NCBI GenBank assembly: GCA_036735545.1
Contig: DAINOD010000085.1
Span: 1-14,446, forward strand
From: Rubrimonas sp036735545
GTDB lineage: Bacteria; Pseudomonadota; Alphaproteobacteria; Rhodobacterales; Rhodobacteraceae
Length of the DNA: 14,446 nt
Direction: 5' to 3'
Part shown: one piece after another, positions 12,491 through 14,446 of the stretch
How positions within the stretch are numbered: the stretch's first letter is position 1
How the letters are laid out: every line of letters begins with the position of its first letter
Notes under the pieces: generated by a model
What the model was told of the DNA's origin: nothing
Databases searched by the model: none
What the model saw: the letters and a program-made list of their open reading frames with translations, nothing else
Translations under genes and position numbers: made by a program

Positions 12491-14446
12491 TCCTCGGCGG
12501 CGGCGACCGCGGCGACGAAGGCGCGGCCGAAGCGGGCCATGCGCGCCTCGTCCATGCCCTGCACCCGCGCCAGCGCGCGCAGATCCTGCGGCCGGGCCTT
12601 CGCGATGCGGGCGAGGGTGGCGCGGGGGCAGGCGAGGGGCTTCTCCGCGCCGTCCTCGCCGCGGGCGAGATCGCGCTGAGCCTCCTCCAGCGCCTCGACG
12701 ATGCGCCGCTCCTCGCCCGATAGGCCCGCCACGGCGGGGTGGTCCGGCGCCGGCGCCGCCCCGGTCAGCACCGAAAGGAAGGCGCGGCCGTAGCGCTCGA
12801 GCTTCACCGCGCCGACGCCGTGGCACTCCGCCAGCGCCGTGAGGCTGTCGGGCTTGCGGGTGGCCATGTCGATCAGCGAGCGGTCGGCGAAGACGACGTA
12901 GGCTGGAACTCCCTGCGCCTCGGCCAGTTCGCGCCGCTTGGCCTTCAGCGCCGCCAGCAGGCCCTCGTCGTCCTCGGCCACCAGCGCCTGCGGGGCGGGA
13001 CGCGCGCCCTTTTCCGCCCGCACCGCGTCGGCGCGCAGCTCCAGCCGGCGCTCGCCCTTCAGCACCGCCCGCGCCGCCTCCGCCGCCCGCCAGGCTCCAT
13101 GGCGGGCGGGGTCCACCCAGACGATGCCCAGCGCGGTGAGCTGGCGGAACAGGCCGCGCCACTGGGTGCGGTCATATTCCTTGCCGGCGCCGAAGGTCGG
13201 CAGCGCGTCGTGGCCGTTCTGGCGCACCTTGTCGGTGGCCTCGCCGCGCAGCACCGCGATCAGGTGCTCCACGCCGAAACGCTCGCCGGTGCGCAGGATG
13301 GCGCTCAGCGCCTTCTGGGCGGCGACCGTCGCGTCGAACAGCGGCGCAGGGTTGCGGCACAGGTCGCAGTGTCCGCAGGGCTCCGCGGTCTCGCCGAAAT
13401 AGCTCAGGAGCGTCACCCGCCGGCAGACGGGCGCCTCGGCCAGCGCCAGCAGGGCGTTGAGCCGGCCATGGTCGGCGCGCTTGCGCGACTCCGGGGCGGC
13501 GCCCTCGTCGATCTGCATGCGGCGCAGCCTGATGTCGTCGGCGCCGTAGAGCGTCAGGGTCTCGGCCGGCGCCCCGTCCCGCCCGGCGCGGCCGATCTCC
13601 TGGTAATAGGCCTCCACCGACTTGGGCAGGTCGGCGTGGACGACGTAGCGGATGTCGGGCTTGTCCACGCCCATGCCGAAGGCGACGGTGGCGACCATCA
13701 CCAGGTCGTCCTCGCGCTGGAAGCGGTCCTGGTTGTGCTGGCGCGTCATCGGGTCGAGCCCGGCGTGGTAGGGCAGGGCGGGCACGCCGGCGTCGGACAG
13801 CGCCTTGGCCAGCACCTCGGTCTTGTTGCGGCTGCCGGCGTAGACGATGCCGGAGCGCCCCTTGCGCGCGGAGACATAGCGCAGCAGCTGCTCGCGCGGC
13901 CGGTCCTTGGGCGCGAAGGCGAGGAACAGGTTCGGCCGGTCGAACCCGCGCAGGAACACCTGCGGCGGCGTCTCGAACAGCTTCGCGGCGATCTCGTCGC
14001 GCGTCTCGGCGTCGGCGGTGGCGGTGAAGGCGGCGGTCTGCACGCCCCCCAGCGCCCGGCGCAGCTCGCCCAGGCGCAAGTAGTCGGGGCGGAAGTCGTG
14101 GCCCCACTGGCTGACGCAATGGGCCTCGTCCACCGCCAGAAGCGCCACCCGCGCCCGGCGCAGCAGCGCGCCCGAACTGGCGATGCGCTCCGGCGCCATG
14201 TAGAGAAGCTTCAGCGTCCCGGCGTCGAGCGCGGAGAACACCGCCTCGTTCTCCTCCGGCGCGTTGGCCGAGGTCAGCGCGCCTGCCGCCACCCCGAAGC
14301 CGCGCATGGCCGCCACCTGGTCGCGCATCAGCGCGATCAGCGGCGAGACCACCACCGTCACGCCGGGCCGCAGCAGCGCGGGCAACTGGTAGCACAGCGA
14401 CTTGCCGCCGCCGGTGGGCATGATCGCCAGCACGTCGCGCCCCGCG
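12484..14446 (-). CDS. recQ: ATP-dependent DNA helicase RecQ, N-terminus off window
   Basis: A 3'-5' superfamily 2 DNA helicase for recombination and fork repair. 653 residues are visible; roughly 30-40 N-terminal residues, including motif 0, lie beyond the right edge, so no start is assigned. Counting from the Val of AGRDVLAIMP as residue 1: Walker A PTGGGKS (6-12), DEAH box VDEAHCVSQWGHDFRPDY (101-118), FTATA (136-140), IVYAGSRNKTE (196-206), VATVAFGMGVDKPDIR (247-262), and motif VI YYQEIGRAGRDG (276-287). The zinc-binding cysteines are C337, C353, C356 and C359. A winged-helix (RQC) domain follows (about 365-465), then an HRDC domain (488-558, with VPAYVVFADRSL) and a second, weaker HRDC-like repeat (574-645). 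The usual E. coli-type RecQ has one HRDC, so this one is longer. It converges on the sugar transferase, the two stops overlapping by 7 bases. Confidence 0.96.
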   Translation of the reverse strand, partial: AGRDVLAIMPTGGGKSLCYQLPALLRPGVTVVVSPLIALMRDQVAAMRGFGVAAGALTSANAPEENEAVFSALDAGTLKLLYMAPERIASSGALLRRARVALLAVDEAHCVSQWGHDFRPDYLRLGELRRALGGVQTAAFTATADAETRDEIAAKLFETPPQVFLRGFDRPNLFLAFAPKDRPREQLLRYVSARKGRSGIVYAGSRNKTEVLAKALSDAGVPALPYHAGLDPMTRQHNQDRFQREDDLVMVATVAFGMGVDKPDIRYVVHADLPKSVEAYYQEIGRAGRDGAPAETLTLYGADDIRLRRMQIDEGAAPESRKRADHGRLNALLALAEAPVCRRVTLLSYFGETAEPCGHCDLCRNPAPLFDATVAAQKALSAILRTGERFGVEHLIAVLRGEATDKVRQNGHDALPTFGAGKEYDRTQWRGLFRQLTALGIVWVDPARHGAWRAAEAARAVLKGERRLELRADAVRAEKGARPAPQALVAEDDEGLLAALKAKRRELAEAQGVPAYVVFADRSLIDMATRKPDSLTALAECHGVGAVKLERYGRAFLSVLTGAAPAPDHPAVAGLSGEERRIVEALEEAQRDLARGEDGAEKPLACPRATLARIAKARPQDLRALARVQGMDEARMARFGRAFVAAVAAAEDQ

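Noticed and set aside
10931..13162. A 743-codon minus-strand frame across the sugar transferase and the recQ end
   Set aside because: Its composition is that of a shadow frame, and both real genes beneath it have clear family motifs.
1..14446. A mobile element, phage remnant, CRISPR array or defence system
   Set aside because: No transposase, integrase, repeat-spacer pattern, terminal repeats or change in base composition is visible. RecQ alone, next to metabolic genes, is not evidence of a defence island.

Overview
The window is very GC-rich, with strong third-position G/C bias, densely packed genes and frequent 4-base start/stop overlaps. The gene types are an IalB-family protein next to rlmN, an RpoE/ChrR-type ECF sigma factor, a TRAP transporter, a ReAV-type asparaginase and a type II NADH dehydrogenase. 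Together they point to an alphaproteobacterium, most likely Rhodobacterales (Rhodobacteraceae/Paracoccaceae sensu lato). It reads as ordinary chromosome. I see no insertion sequence, integrase, phage gene, CRISPR array, tRNA or rRNA.

Layout. (1) 1-1147, minus strand: ialB-family gene followed by rlmN, which runs off the left edge; the two overlap in a TTGA. (2) 1148-1316: divergent intergenic region with small palindromes. (3) 1317-3335, plus strand: an ECF sigma factor overlapping an L-asparaginase (ATGA), then a small stand-alone Hpt phosphotransfer protein. (4) 3338-5849, minus strand: pxpB-pxpC-pxpA, the three-subunit prokaryotic 5-oxoprolinase, all overlapping by 4 bases. (5) 5850-5974: divergent control region with an 8-bp direct repeat. 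(6) 5975-8803, plus strand: a complete TRAP transporter (binding protein, small and large membrane subunits) with zero-base junctions. (7) 8882-10480, plus strand: type II NADH dehydrogenase and a small membrane protein, ended by a hairpin. (8) 10635-10841: cold-shock protein with its own leader. (9) 10985-12490: a polyprenyl-phosphate sugar-1-phosphate transferase that starts an exopolysaccharide repeat unit. (10) 12484-14446, minus strand: recQ, converging on the previous gene with a 7-base overlap and running off the right edge.

How the parts fit. The clearest functional unit is regions 4-6. A TRAP importer is divergent from the 5-oxoprolinase operon, and some TRAP binding proteins are known to bind pyroglutamate. 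The simplest reading is a locus that imports 5-oxoproline (pyroglutamate) and opens it to glutamate. The nearby asparaginase (asparagine to aspartate plus ammonia) extends the amino-acid nitrogen theme, and its coupling to an ECF sigma gene with no adjacent anti-sigma gene is the oddest arrangement here. The remaining genes (RlmN, NDH-2, Csp, RecQ, sugar transferase) are housekeeping or envelope functions with no evident tie to that theme. I did not find a clearly new defence or mobile system; the best leads are the pyroglutamate locus, the sigma-asparaginase pair, and several small repeats and hairpins in intergenic regions.
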